Part shown: one piece after another, positions 55,384-62,702 of the stretch
Position numbering within the stretch: the stretch's first letter is position 1
How the letters are laid out: each line of letters opens with the position of its first letter
Assembly: GCF_000147675.1 (NCBI RefSeq)
Contig: NZ_ADGQ01000032.1
Coordinates: 1-62,702 of the forward strand
Length of the DNA stretch: 62,702 nt
Reading direction: 5' to 3'
DNA from: Peptostreptococcus stomatis DSM 17678
GTDB lineage: Bacteria > Bacillota > Clostridia > Peptostreptococcales > Peptostreptococcaceae
Translations under genes and position numbers: made by a program
The notes under the pieces: model-generated
The model's database searches: none
Told to the model about the DNA's origin: nothing
The model's input: only the letters and a program-made list of their open reading frames with translations

Positions 55384-55435
55384 ATAGTTCGCTTTTCTAT
55401 GGACTTATTATCTCACAATGGAACTCAATAGTCAA
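55384..55435 (-). promoter_or_regulatory. purC promoter and PurBox-like site
   Basis: On the minus strand TTGACT (55430-55435), 17-base spacer, GATAAT (55407-55412). Right after it, AAAAGCGAACTAT (55384-55396) matches the Firmicutes PurBox AWWWCCGAACWWT at 12 of 13 positions. A second inverted box is not convincing. Confidence 0.6.
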
Positions 55436-55504
55436 TTTTTTTTTGGGAATTTCTTCAAAAAATTGAACTTTTTTTAGATTTATATGTAGAAAGCTTGGGG
55501 AAAT

Positions 55505-55573
55505 AAAAAAGACTGAGATTGGGAGAAATCTGTTATATGTTGGTATTCAGCCGGTTTCTCTTATCTCAGTCTT
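55505..55573 (-). terminator. terminator of pepD
   Basis: AAGACTGAGAT/ATCTCAGTCTT stem closing a longer loop; on the minus strand followed by TTTTTTATTT. Confidence 0.82.
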
Positions 55574-55598
55574 AAAGTTATTATTTTCTTTTATATGA

Positions 55599-57029
55599 CT
55601 ACTTTAAAGCAGCAAGTAGCTTTTTAGTGTATTCCCAAACTCTTCCAACAGATGATATATACATATGTTCTTTTGGTGTATGGGCATCGAATATACTTGG
55701 TCCATAACTTATCATGTCAGTATCAGGCAAGATACCCTTTAATAGTCCACACTCTAGGCCCGCATGGATAGATGTAATATGAGGTTCTTTTCCGTACATA
55801 TCTACATATATCTTTTCAGCTATATCCCTAAGTGGAGAAACAGCTTCATACTGCCATGCTGGATATGCAGAGTATTCTCTTGCTACTGCACCCATTCTGT
55901 TGGCTATAATAGTTACCACGTTTAGGATTTCTCTTAGTGAGCTAGATGATGCAGAACGAACTGAAGCAGTAAGTACCAGCTTACCATCCTCTTCTAGGAT
56001 TACGGCATTGTTTAGGGATGTCTGAACTAGGCCTTCTATATCCTTGCTCATGTACTGGACTCCATCTGGTAGGGCCATAACCATGTCTATTACTGAATCG
56101 CTAAGGTCCTTAGTATATACCTGGTCAGCAGTAGCTTCTGTGATATTTATTGTTAGACCTGGATCCTCAACCCTGTATTCTTCCTTTAGGTCAGCTATTA
56201 GGGCATCTAGGCCTTCCTTCAATGAATCAAACTTGTCTGTAGCAAATACAACTTCAGCATTTCCTGGAACTGCATTGTGCTTGATACCACCATCAAATGA
56301 TGCAAGTCTAACATCAGCCTTTACCAGGTAAAGAAGTCTAGCGGCTAGCTTGATAGCATTAGCCCTCTGCTTGTCTATTTCAACACCAGAGTGACCACCC
56401 TTTAAGCCAGATATAGATAGCTTGTAGGCCTTGCTTGAATTTGCTTCTCTTGCTATGTCAAAACTAAGGTCTATATTTGATCCACCTGAACAACTAACCA
56501 AGAATTCACCTTCTACTTCTGTATCCAGGTTTAGTAGACGAGTACCTGTTAGGTGGTCAGCTGTTAGGGCCATGGCACCATCCATACCAGTTTCTTCGTT
56601 AGTAGTTACCAATAGTTCTAGTGGAGGATGAGGGATATCATCGGCATCCAATATAGCTAGACCATAGGCAACTGCTATTCCGTCGTCTCCACCTAGAGTA
56701 GTGTTGTTGGCTCTAAGCACGTCACCTTCGACTATCATTTCTATAGGATCAGTGTCAAAGTTGTGGTTGGAATCATCAGTCTTTACGCATACCATGTCCA
56801 TATGTCCCTGGATAATTAGGGGCTCAGAGTTTTCATAACCTGGTGTACCAGGCTTCTTTATAATTACGTTAAGGATTTCATCCTGGTAAACTTCAAGGTT
56901 TCTATCCTTGGCAAACTGTACTAAAAAATCACTTACTTCTTTTTCGTTTCCAGAACTTCTAGGGTGCTGGTTGATTTCGTAAAACCATCTAAACACTTCT
57001 TTTGGTTCCAAATTACTTAAGTTATTCAT
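55599..57029 (-). CDS. pepD: aminoacyl-histidine dipeptidase (M20 family)
   Basis: A 476-residue cytosolic metallopeptidase that splits Xaa-His and other dipeptides, feeding amino-acid fermentation. Metal and catalytic motifs: QGHMDMVC, LGGDDGIAVAYGLAIL, TTNEETGMDGAM, NLDTEVEGEFLVSCSGG, and IHAGLECGLL near the end. Length normal. Own promoter, terminator, and TAGGAGG. Confidence 0.95.
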   Translation of the reverse strand: MNNLSNLEPKEVFRWFYEINQHPRSSGNEKEVSDFLVQFAKDRNLEVYQDEILNVIIKKPGTPGYENSEPLIIQGHMDMVCVKTDDSNHNFDTDPIEMIVEGDVLRANNTTLGGDDGIAVAYGLAILDADDIPHPPLELLVTTNEETGMDGAMALTADHLTGTRLLNLDTEVEGEFLVSCSGGSNIDLSFDIAREANSSKAYKLSISGLKGGHSGVEIDKQRANAIKLAARLLYLVKADVRLASFDGGIKHNAVPGNAEVVFATDKFDSLKEGLDALIADLKEEYRVEDPGLTINITEATADQVYTKDLSDSVIDMVMALPDGVQYMSKDIEGLVQTSLNNAVILEEDGKLVLTASVRSASSSSLREILNVVTIIANRMGAVAREYSAYPAWQYEAVSPLRDIAEKIYVDMYGKEPHITSIHAGLECGLLKGILPDTDMISYGPSIFDAHTPKEHMYISSVGRVWEYTKKLLAALK

Positions 57030-57078
57030 AAATTAAACCTCCTAAATTGTTTAAAATTTTATAAACTTTCCTATAATT

Positions 57079-57107
57079 ATAATAACGCATTTGCTAGGAT
57101 TTATCAA
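57079..57107 (-). promoter_or_regulatory. pepD promoter
   Basis: Minus strand TTGATA (57102-57107), 17-base spacer, TATTAT (57079-57084); a TATAAT overlaps three bases further on. Confidence 0.65.
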
Positions 57108-57280
57108 GAAAATGTAAATTAATCAACCCTAAAAATGAATTTCAAAAAGCCCTATAATAAGAATTTACATTACTTTAATAAGATTTAGGGAGGGGGTATT
57201 TTACATAAATTAGATTATGAGGTAAAATTATAGGATATATAGAAAAAAAGTTAAAAATGATTTAGAAAGGAGAACTTGGC

Positions 57281-57310
57281 TTGAATTTTTATTTGGCCAA
57301 TAATTTATAG
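57281..57310 (+). CDS. nine-residue upstream ORF before folC
   Basis: TTG at 57281, eight bases after AAAGGAG, starts a short frame (MNFYLANNL) that ends in TAG directly before the folC ATG and in the same frame. It may couple or attenuate folC translation, or the TAG may have shortened an older start. No product is known. Confidence 0.45.
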   Translation: MNFYLANNL

Positions 57311-58723
57311 ATGAACTATAGTGAAGCATTAGAATTTATACATGGAGTGGAGAAGTTTGGCATGGTTCTGGGCCTAGATTCCATAAAAAATCTCCTAGAT
57401 AGGTTGGATAGGCCCCAAGATAAGTTGAAATTTATCCATATATCAGGAACCAACGGTAAGGGGTCAACTTCTACCTTTATATCCAATATCCTGATAGAAG
57501 CAGGCTACAGTGTAGGCCTATACACATCACCTTTTTTGGAAGTTTTCAATGAAAGGATTAGGCTAAACGGTTGTAATATTGATGACCAAGACCTGGCAGA
57601 TAGTGTTGAATTGGTAAAGGAAGCCTGTCAAAAGATGCTAGGAGAGGGCTTGGCCCATCCGACCGAATTTGAATTGGTGACTGCCACTGCCTTTGTATAT
57701 TACGCATCCAAGCAGGTAGACTATGTAGTCTTGGAAGTTGGACTAGGTGGTAGGTATGATGCTACCAATGTCATCGACAAGTCTCTTGTAAGTGCAATAG
57801 CATCAATCAGTCTTGACCATACTAAGGTCCTAGGGGATACAATTGACAAGGTGGCCTATGAAAAGGCTGGAATTATAAAGAAAAAGGGTCAGGTAATCAT
57901 GTATGAACAGGGACCAGAAGCTACTGAAGTTGTAGAAAGAGTCTGCAAGGAAGAGGGGGCAAACCTGATTATATCGAGAAACTCAGGTATAGAAATCAAA
58001 AAGTCTAACTTAAACAACCAGGTATTTGATGCCCTAGACTACCTGGGAAACAAGTATGAAGACCTTAAAATAAGGATGATAGGCAGGCACCAGACAAAAA
58101 ATGCCCTTTTGGCCTTGAATATAGCAGCCTACCTTATGGAAAATAGACTGGCAGACAAGTTAAGTAGGGAGGCTATTTATTCAGGTCTTCTTAAGTCTAA
58201 GTGGCCGGGTAGGATGGAAATTCTTATGGATAGTCCCCTATTTATGATAGATGGGGCCCACAATCTGGATGGAGCCCAGTCCCTGGTCGGAGAAATAGAT
58301 AGACTCCTAGGAGAGGAATGGGACAAGATCCTGGTTCTAGGACTATTAGCTGACAAGGATGTAGATGGGATAGTCAAGATCTTAGTACCCAGGTTTGATA
58401 GGGTGATAGTAACCCTGCCTAATAATCCAAGGGCAATGGACGTAGAAGAACTGGCCTATAGGGTAGGGATGTACTGTCAGGATATTATATGTATAGAAGA
58501 TATAGGCCAGGCTGTAGATTATTCCTTTGACCTGGTAGATAGGTTGACTAGGGATGAAAAGGCCAGAATGCATGAAACAGAAAAAAGGTCTAAGAAATCC
58601 AAGTCCAGGCAAAAGAAAGTCACTAATGAAAATCCTAAGAAAAAGGCCATTATTGGGGCTGGATCCCTATTTTTGGTTGGAGATATAAGGAGTCATGTTA
58701 ATAGGTCTATCTCAGACCGGTAA
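57311..58723 (+). CDS. folC: folylpolyglutamate synthase / dihydrofolate synthase
   Basis: A 470-residue Mur-ligase-type enzyme that adds glutamate to folates (and possibly makes dihydrofolate). P-loop SGTNGKGSTSTFISN, then LYTSPFLEVFNERI, VLEVGLGGRYDATNVI and the ligase domain MEILMDSPLFMIDGAHNLDGA. A Lys/Arg-rich stretch (about residues 420-450: ETEKRSKKSKSRQKKVTNE) just before the final IGAGSLFLVGDIR is unusual. The ATG has no ribosome site of its own; the short upstream ORF has one. Confidence 0.92.
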   Translation: MNYSEALEFIHGVEKFGMVLGLDSIKNLLDRLDRPQDKLKFIHISGTNGKGSTSTFISNILIEAGYSVGLYTSPFLEVFNERIRLNGCNIDDQDLADSVELVKEACQKMLGEGLAHPTEFELVTATAFVYYASKQVDYVVLEVGLGGRYDATNVIDKSLVSAIASISLDHTKVLGDTIDKVAYEKAGIIKKKGQVIMYEQGPEATEVVERVCKEEGANLIISRNSGIEIKKSNLNNQVFDALDYLGNKYEDLKIRMIGRHQTKNALLALNIAAYLMENRLADKLSREAIYSGLLKSKWPGRMEILMDSPLFMIDGAHNLDGAQSLVGEIDRLLGEEWDKILVLGLLADKDVDGIVKILVPRFDRVIVTLPNNPRAMDVEELAYRVGMYCQDIICIEDIGQAVDYSFDLVDRLTRDEKARMHETEKRSKKSKSRQKKVTNENPKKKAIIGAGSLFLVGDIRSHVNRSISDR

Positions 58724-58773
58724 TAAGGTTAAACAAGTAAGACAAGATATTTTTAAAAATATTAGAAAACCTA

Positions 58774-58804
58774 TTGACTATGACATTAGGTAATAGTTTA
58801 TACT
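58774..58804 (+). promoter_or_regulatory. MerR-type 19-bp-spacer promoter with dyad
   Basis: TTGACT (58774-58779) and TATACT (58799-58804) are 19 bases apart, as in promoters twisted open by MerR-family activators. ACTAT (58777-58781) and ATAGT (58793-58797) form an inverted repeat in the spacer. The regulator gene starts 24 bases downstream. Confidence 0.82.
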
Positions 58805-58827
58805 CTTCATTGTTAGGAGGTGCGAAA

Positions 58828-59568
58828 ATGTATTTAATCAAGAAAGTTAGTGAGATTAGTGGTGTATCGGTGCGCACTTTACATCATTATGACAAAATCG
58901 GCTTGCTGTCTCCAAAAAAGAATAAAAATGGATACAGATATTATTCTGAAGATGATATATCCTTTTTACAAATGATATTATACTATAAGTATTTGGGATT
59001 TTCTCTAGGACAGATAAAAGAATTGATAAGACAAGAAGATGAAGAGATATTATATCATCTAAGAAAACAACTAACTTTAATGCAAAATGAAAAGCAAAGA
59101 CTCCTGACACTAATAGACACATTAGAAAAGACTATTGAGTCTAAGGAAAGGAGAGTCACTATGTCAGTGAAAGAAAAATTCAAGGGATTTACATACCAGG
59201 ATAATGAAAAGTATAAACAGGCAGCTGTGGATACATATGGAAAAGAAGTTATTGATCAAGCTATCGAAAAACAAAAGGGAAAAGAAGAAGAAATTACCGA
59301 TGGTTTTAATCAAATATTCTTTGCTTTTTCTGATAACCTATCAAAAGGGCTAAGTTCTACATCCAAAGAAAATATAGACTTGGCAGAAAAACTGCATAAA
59401 CATCTTTGCGAATATGCTTTTGATTGTAAGATAGGTGTATTTTCAAGTATTGGTTATGGATATGTTCAAAATATAGAATTTAAAAATAACCTGGATAAAT
59501 TTGGAGATGGAATGGCCCAGTATGTATGTGATGCGATTCAAGAGTATGTAAAAGAAAAACAAAAGTAA
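58828..59568 (+). CDS. MerR-family regulator with TipAS effector domain
   Basis: A 246-residue regulator. The N-terminal MerR winged helix is SEISGVSVRTLHHYDKIGLLSP, followed by a dimerising coiled coil (about 75-110). The C-terminal half (KFKGFTYQDNEKYKQAAVDTYG... to ...YVKEKQK) matches the TipAS ligand-binding domain, which in other bacteria captures thiopeptide or other drugs. Start at ATG 58828 behind TAGGAGGTG; the upstream in-frame TTG lies in the -35 box. Autoregulation through the 19-bp-spacer promoter is likely. No transporter gene follows. Confidence 0.93.
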   Translation: MYLIKKVSEISGVSVRTLHHYDKIGLLSPKKNKNGYRYYSEDDISFLQMILYYKYLGFSLGQIKELIRQEDEEILYHLRKQLTLMQNEKQRLLTLIDTLEKTIESKERRVTMSVKEKFKGFTYQDNEKYKQAAVDTYGKEVIDQAIEKQKGKEEEITDGFNQIFFAFSDNLSKGLSSTSKENIDLAEKLHKHLCEYAFDCKIGVFSSIGYGYVQNIEFKNNLDKFGDGMAQYVCDAIQEYVKEKQK

Positions 59569-59670
59569 AAATAAAAACAAAAGGGGATAGTATTTATGCT
59601 TGTGGGTCAAATATAAAAGGCTTATGAGCATAACATAGTAATAAAAAATTAAATAAAATAAATTTTTTTC

Positions 59671-59700
59671 ATCTGTTGCATCTGCAACAGATTTTTTTTT
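59671..59700 (+). terminator. terminator after the MerR regulator gene
   Basis: ATCTGTTG/CAACAGAT stem followed by ten T's. Between the gene end and this hairpin lies about 100 bases with TTATGCTT/TTATGAGCATAA, partly self-complementary. Confidence 0.88.
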
Positions 59701-59846
59701 GACCCGATACTATAATGAGTACATAAGTTAAATAAAAGTGAAACACAAAACACAAATAATAAGACCCCAATATCCTAGAGGGGCAAAATCAAAAAAGGGT
59801 ATGTTAAAAATCAAAAAAATTGTTGGAATGAAAAGGAGATATTAAT

Positions 59847-61484
59847 ATGAAAGAAATAAACATGTTTTGTTATCAATGTCAGGAAACAGCAGGTTGCACA
59901 GGCTGTACAGTAAAGGGTGTATGTGGAAAGACACCAGAAGTTGCCAGGATCCAGGACCTTCTAGTATATGTAACTAAGGGTATATCAGAAGTAACTACAA
60001 AGCTAAGAGCAGAAGGTAAGACTATCAGCAAGGAAGACAACCATCTGATTACTCTTAACCTATTCACAACTATAACAAATGCTAACTTTGACTTCGATGT
60101 ATTCGTACAGAGAATTTACAATACTCTAGATGCAAAGAAGAGATTAATAGCCCAGTTGGATGACGCATCAAGCCTAAGTCCAGTAGCTCTTTGGGATGAA
60201 AGAGATGTAAATGTTATGGATGAAAAGGCAAGGACAGTAGGTGTTTTAGCTACTGAAAATGAAGATATAAGGTCTTTAAGAGAACTTACAATATATGGTC
60301 TAAAGGGACTATCAGCATATTCAAAGCATGCTAACATGCTAGACTATGATAGTGAAGAGGTAGATGCCTTCTTACAGGAAGCCCTATACAAGACTACTCA
60401 GGCCCTAAGTGTAGATGAGTTAATAGCCTTGGTATTGGCAACTGGTGAAGCTGGCGTTAAGGGAATGGCCCTACTAGACTCAGCTAATACGGGTACATTT
60501 GGTAACCCAGAAATCACAGAGGTTAACCTTGGAGTTAGAAATAACCCAGCTATCTTGATTTCAGGTCACGACCTATCAGATTTAAAGGAATTGCTAGAAC
60601 AGACAAAGGGAACAGGTGTAGATGTTTATACACATTCAGAAATGCTACCAGCTAACTACTATCCAGAATTAAAGAAGTATGGCAACCTAGTAGGTAATTA
60701 CGGTAATGCATGGTGGAAGCAGAAGGAAGAATTTGAGAGCTTCAATGGGCCTATCCTGATGACAACTAACTGTATAGTGCCACCAAAGGATTCATACAAG
60801 GATAGGATATATACAACAGGTTCAGCAGGTTTCCCAGGATGTAAGCATATACCAGGTGAAGCAGGTTCAACTAAAGACTTTACAGAAATTATAGAACATG
60901 CTAAGAAGTGTGCTAGCCCAACTCAGATTGAAGAGGGAACAATAGTTGGTGGATTTGCCCACAACCAGGTACTAGCCCTGGCTGACCAGATTGTCGAAGC
61001 AGTAAAGACAGGTGCAATCAAGAAGTTCGTAGTAATGGCCGGATGTGACGGAAGACAGAAGGGTAGAAACTACTATACAGACTTTGCCAAGGCCCTTCCA
61101 AAAGAGGCAGTAATCCTAACAGCAGGATGTGCCAAGTACAAGTACAACAAGTTAAACCTTGGAGATATAAATGGTATACCAAGAGTCCTAGACGCTGGTC
61201 AGTGTAATGACTCTTACTCACTAGCAGTAATAGCTATGAAGTTACAGGAAGTGTTTGGTCTAGAAGATATCAACGACCTTCCACTAGTATTCAATATAGC
61301 TTGGTATGAGCAGAAGGCAGTAATAGTCCTATTAGCACTATTATTCCTAGGGGTAAAGAACATCCACCTTGGACCAACTCTACCAGCCTTCCTATCACCA
61401 AATGTAGCTAAAGTATTGGTTGAGAACTTTGGCATAGCAGGTATAGGTACAGTAGAAGATGATATAGAACTATTCTTCAGCTAA
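59847..61484 (+). CDS. hcp: hybrid cluster protein / hydroxylamine reductase
   Basis: A 545-residue Hcp. The N-terminal cysteine motif [20 protein letters not shown] holds the [4Fe-4S] cluster; further conserved cysteines ([43 protein letters not shown]) and [11 protein letters not shown] belong to the hybrid Fe-S-O cluster. Hcp removes nitric oxide or reduces hydroxylamine in anaerobes under nitrosative stress. TATAAT at 59711-59716 may be its -10. AAGGAG precedes the ATG. Confidence 0.96.
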   Translation: MKEINMFCYQCQETAGCTGCTVKGVCGKTPEVARIQDLLVYVTKGISEVTTKLRAEGKTISKEDNHLITLNLFTTITNANFDFDVFVQRIYNTLDAKKRLIAQLDDASSLSPVALWDERDVNVMDEKARTVGVLATENEDIRSLRELTIYGLKGLSAYSKHANMLDYDSEEVDAFLQEALYKTTQALSVDELIALVLATGEAGVKGMALLDSANTGTFGNPEITEVNLGVRNNPAILISGHDLSDLKELLEQTKGTGVDVYTHSEMLPANYYPELKKYGNLVGNYGNAWWKQKEEFESFNGPILMTTNCIVPPKDSYKDRIYTTGSAGFPGCKHIPGEAGSTKDFTEIIEHAKKCASPTQIEEGTIVGGFAHNQVLALADQIVEAVKTGAIKKFVVMAGCDGRQKGRNYYTDFAKALPKEAVILTAGCAKYKYNKLNLGDINGIPRVLDAGQCNDSYSLAVIAMKLQEVFGLEDINDLPLVFNIAWYEQKAVIVLLALLFLGVKNIHLGPTLPAFLSPNVAKVLVENFGIAGIGTVEDDIELFFS

Positions 61485-61520
61485 AAAAAAATATAAAACT
61501 TCACTATAGATAGTAAAATA

Positions 61521-61555
61521 GGGTCGGTCTGGCAGTTGCCTAGCTGGCCCTTTTT
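61521..61555 (+). terminator. terminator after hcp
   Basis: GGGTCGGT with AGCTGGCCC (wobbles) and five T's. Confidence 0.75.
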
Positions 61556-61928
61556 ATTGATATAGTCTATCAAATGTGTTAAATTTATAGCTAAATTCTA
61601 TAAAAAAGTAAAAATATTTGCTACTAGTTTAACAGACTTTGTTAAAATATTTATTAAAAATAATGAGAAGAGTATATGAAATAAATAAAAATAAGAATAA
61701 AATCTTGCAATTTAAGGTGTTTTTTATATTTACAGGCTTATTATACGGCAAACCCAATAGGCAAAATAATAATATGTTTGAGAATTTTGTAAAAATTTCT
61801 ATAAATTTCAAAAAAAGTATATGAAAAATTTATCAAATGCGTTATAATATAGACAAGCTTAATTAAGGAAATATTAATTTTTACAGGTTAAAGTAGTAAA
61901 AAATGATAAGAAAAATAGAGGGATATGG
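61556..61928. other. AT-rich intergenic region before the last gene
   Basis: About 370 bases. An open frame at 61639-61824 (61 codons) is Lys/Asn/Phe-rich with no ribosome site and is probably chance. TTATAATATAG near 61842 could supply a -10 for the next gene. Confidence 0.45.
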
Positions 61929-62555
61929 GTGAGGATTATGACAGATATTAGAGAAAATTTTAAAAAAGCATATACTAGAATGCTGCAACAGGAAAAGTTC
62001 GTTCAGGCAGTAATCAATCTATCAGAAGATGAGGGCCTAGACCTAGACTTGGCCAGGCAGGTTGATGAAAGATATGGCTGCCTGGAAATAGGAGATCCAG
62101 ACGATATGGCCAACAAGTATGCAGGCGATGACAAGTGGATGGATAATAGTTTGAGTATAATAGAAAACAGGTTTGCCTATGTTATCAAGGCAGTTGTTGA
62201 CTATGATGAAGGTCAGATAATAAACCTAAAAGAGAGATTTTATGGCCTAGGTCAGGAATATATGCCTGAGTATGAGGGTCTACCAATCAGACATATATAT
62301 AATGTAATCAGAGACCTCCTATTAGATGGTGGAAGGACTGAAGAGCTAAACGAAGTTATCAGCGAAGAATTTGATGAAATCATATGGAAGAGGACTAGAC
62401 CATCTACTTGCAAGTATTGGGCATATTTAGATGTAGACTTCAACAAGTACTACCTACCACTTAGACAGCAGTTTATAGATGGGTTGACTGAAAAGACTGA
62501 CGTAGAATTTAAGAAATTAGACGAGTCAGTATGTGTCTTGGCCAGGAGGATGTAA
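61929..62555 (+). CDS. conserved-looking cytoplasmic protein of unknown function
   Basis: A 208-residue protein, acidic and mostly helical by appearance (KKAYTRMLQQEKFVQAVINLSEDEGLDLDLARQVDERYG). No signal peptide, membrane segment or metal motif is seen, and I do not recognise the family. Core-like codon use (CAG, AAG, CTA) suggests a native gene. It starts at GTG (61929) behind AGAGGG, or at ATG 61938. A terminator follows. Confidence 0.75.
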   Translation: MRIMTDIRENFKKAYTRMLQQEKFVQAVINLSEDEGLDLDLARQVDERYGCLEIGDPDDMANKYAGDDKWMDNSLSIIENRFAYVIKAVVDYDEGQIINLKERFYGLGQEYMPEYEGLPIRHIYNVIRDLLLDGGRTEELNEVISEEFDEIIWKRTRPSTCKYWAYLDVDFNKYYLPLRQQFIDGLTEKTDVEFKKLDESVCVLARRM

Positions 62556-62628
62556 GAAAGGCCAGGAACAAATAAATAAAAAATATATAAGTTAAGAAGC
62601 CAATGTTAATAAGATAAGTATAATAAAA

Positions 62629-62674
62629 AACGGAGACGGTATCCTCAAAAAAGAGGGGCCTATCTCCGTTTTTT
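62629..62674 (+). terminator. terminator after the last gene
   Basis: AACGGAGA/TCTCCGTT outer stem with an inner CCTC/GAGG hairpin, followed by TTTTATTT. Confidence 0.88.
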
Positions 62675-62702
62675 ATTTATATTATTTGTTAAAAGAAATT
62701 TC

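Noticed and set aside
61639-61824. 61-codon open frame after hcp
   Set aside because: Low-complexity Lys/Asn/Phe composition in AT-rich DNA, no ribosome site; the opposite strand is equally open.
1-62702. CRISPR array, tRNA or rRNA genes
   Set aside because: No regularly spaced repeat set and no tRNA or rRNA-like sequence was recognised by eye; a covariance-model scan would be decisive.

Overview
The window reads as chromosome of a low-GC, strictly anaerobic, amino-acid-fermenting member of the Peptostreptococcaceae, most likely a Peptostreptococcus. This is inferred from gene content: a 2-hydroxyacyl-CoA dehydratase operon of the had/fld type with acyl-CoA dehydrogenase and electron-transfer flavoprotein (Stickland-type reduction of leucine or aromatic amino acids), an (R)-2-hydroxyisocaproate dehydrogenase-like gene, a dehydratase activator, phosphate butyryltransferase, glutamate dehydrogenase, clostridial 2[4Fe-4S] ferredoxin, Rex, an [FeFe] hydrogenase, hybrid cluster protein, and a CWB2 surface protein. 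No database search was possible, so the species is not fixed.

Layout. 1-4948: 3' end of the reductive branch (hadC-like, acdB, etfB, etfA), then ldhA. 4998-9279: prfB with its programmed +1 frameshift, tex, and ribU behind an FMN riboswitch. 9494-11554: the dehydratase activator and a solitary ptb. 11798-17143: tsaE-tsaB-rimI-tsaD-ABC-F-rex, the same order as the ydiB-ydiH block of Bacillus subtilis. 17536-19251: ferredoxin and gdh, each with its own signals. 19440-23352: a small membrane-anchored protein, then the iron(II) uptake operon feoA-feoA-feoB-cysteine-rich partner. 23457-27258 (minus strand): two bacterial PH-domain proteins, a TRIC-type channel and an AEC transporter.

27349-34139 is the accessory part. 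An IS200-type element sits exactly at the start codon of an IS256-family transposase gene. Beyond it is a three-gene minus-strand cluster of secreted proteins (a papain-like protease with cell-wall-binding repeats broken by one amber codon, a repeat protein, a small exported protein). After about 0.65 kb of very AT-rich spacer comes an IS30-family element. A 19-bp direct repeat lies at both ends of the stretch from the IS256 left end to the IS30 left end.

34241-42913: an unknown membrane-anchored protein, the tRNA-thiolation pair (NifS-type desulfurase and ThiI) with a patatin lipase overlapping thiI, then a CWB2 surface protein and a large exported partner. 43094-62702: DEAD-box helicase, class A PBP, a second ABC-F protein, group B-like [FeFe] hydrogenase, valS with T-box leader, a lone purC, pepD, folC preceded by a tiny upstream ORF, a TipAS-type MerR regulator with its own long-spacer promoter, hcp, and a protein of unknown function.

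How the genes work together: ldhA, the dehydratase with its activator, AcdB and EtfAB reduce a 2-oxo acid to a saturated acyl-CoA. Gdh, ferredoxin, hydrogenase and Rex handle the redox balance, and Ptb could convert acyl-CoA to acyl phosphate for ATP formation, although no kinase gene is nearby. The feo operon supplies iron to these Fe-S enzymes and ribU supplies flavin. No tRNA, rRNA or CRISPR array was recognised.
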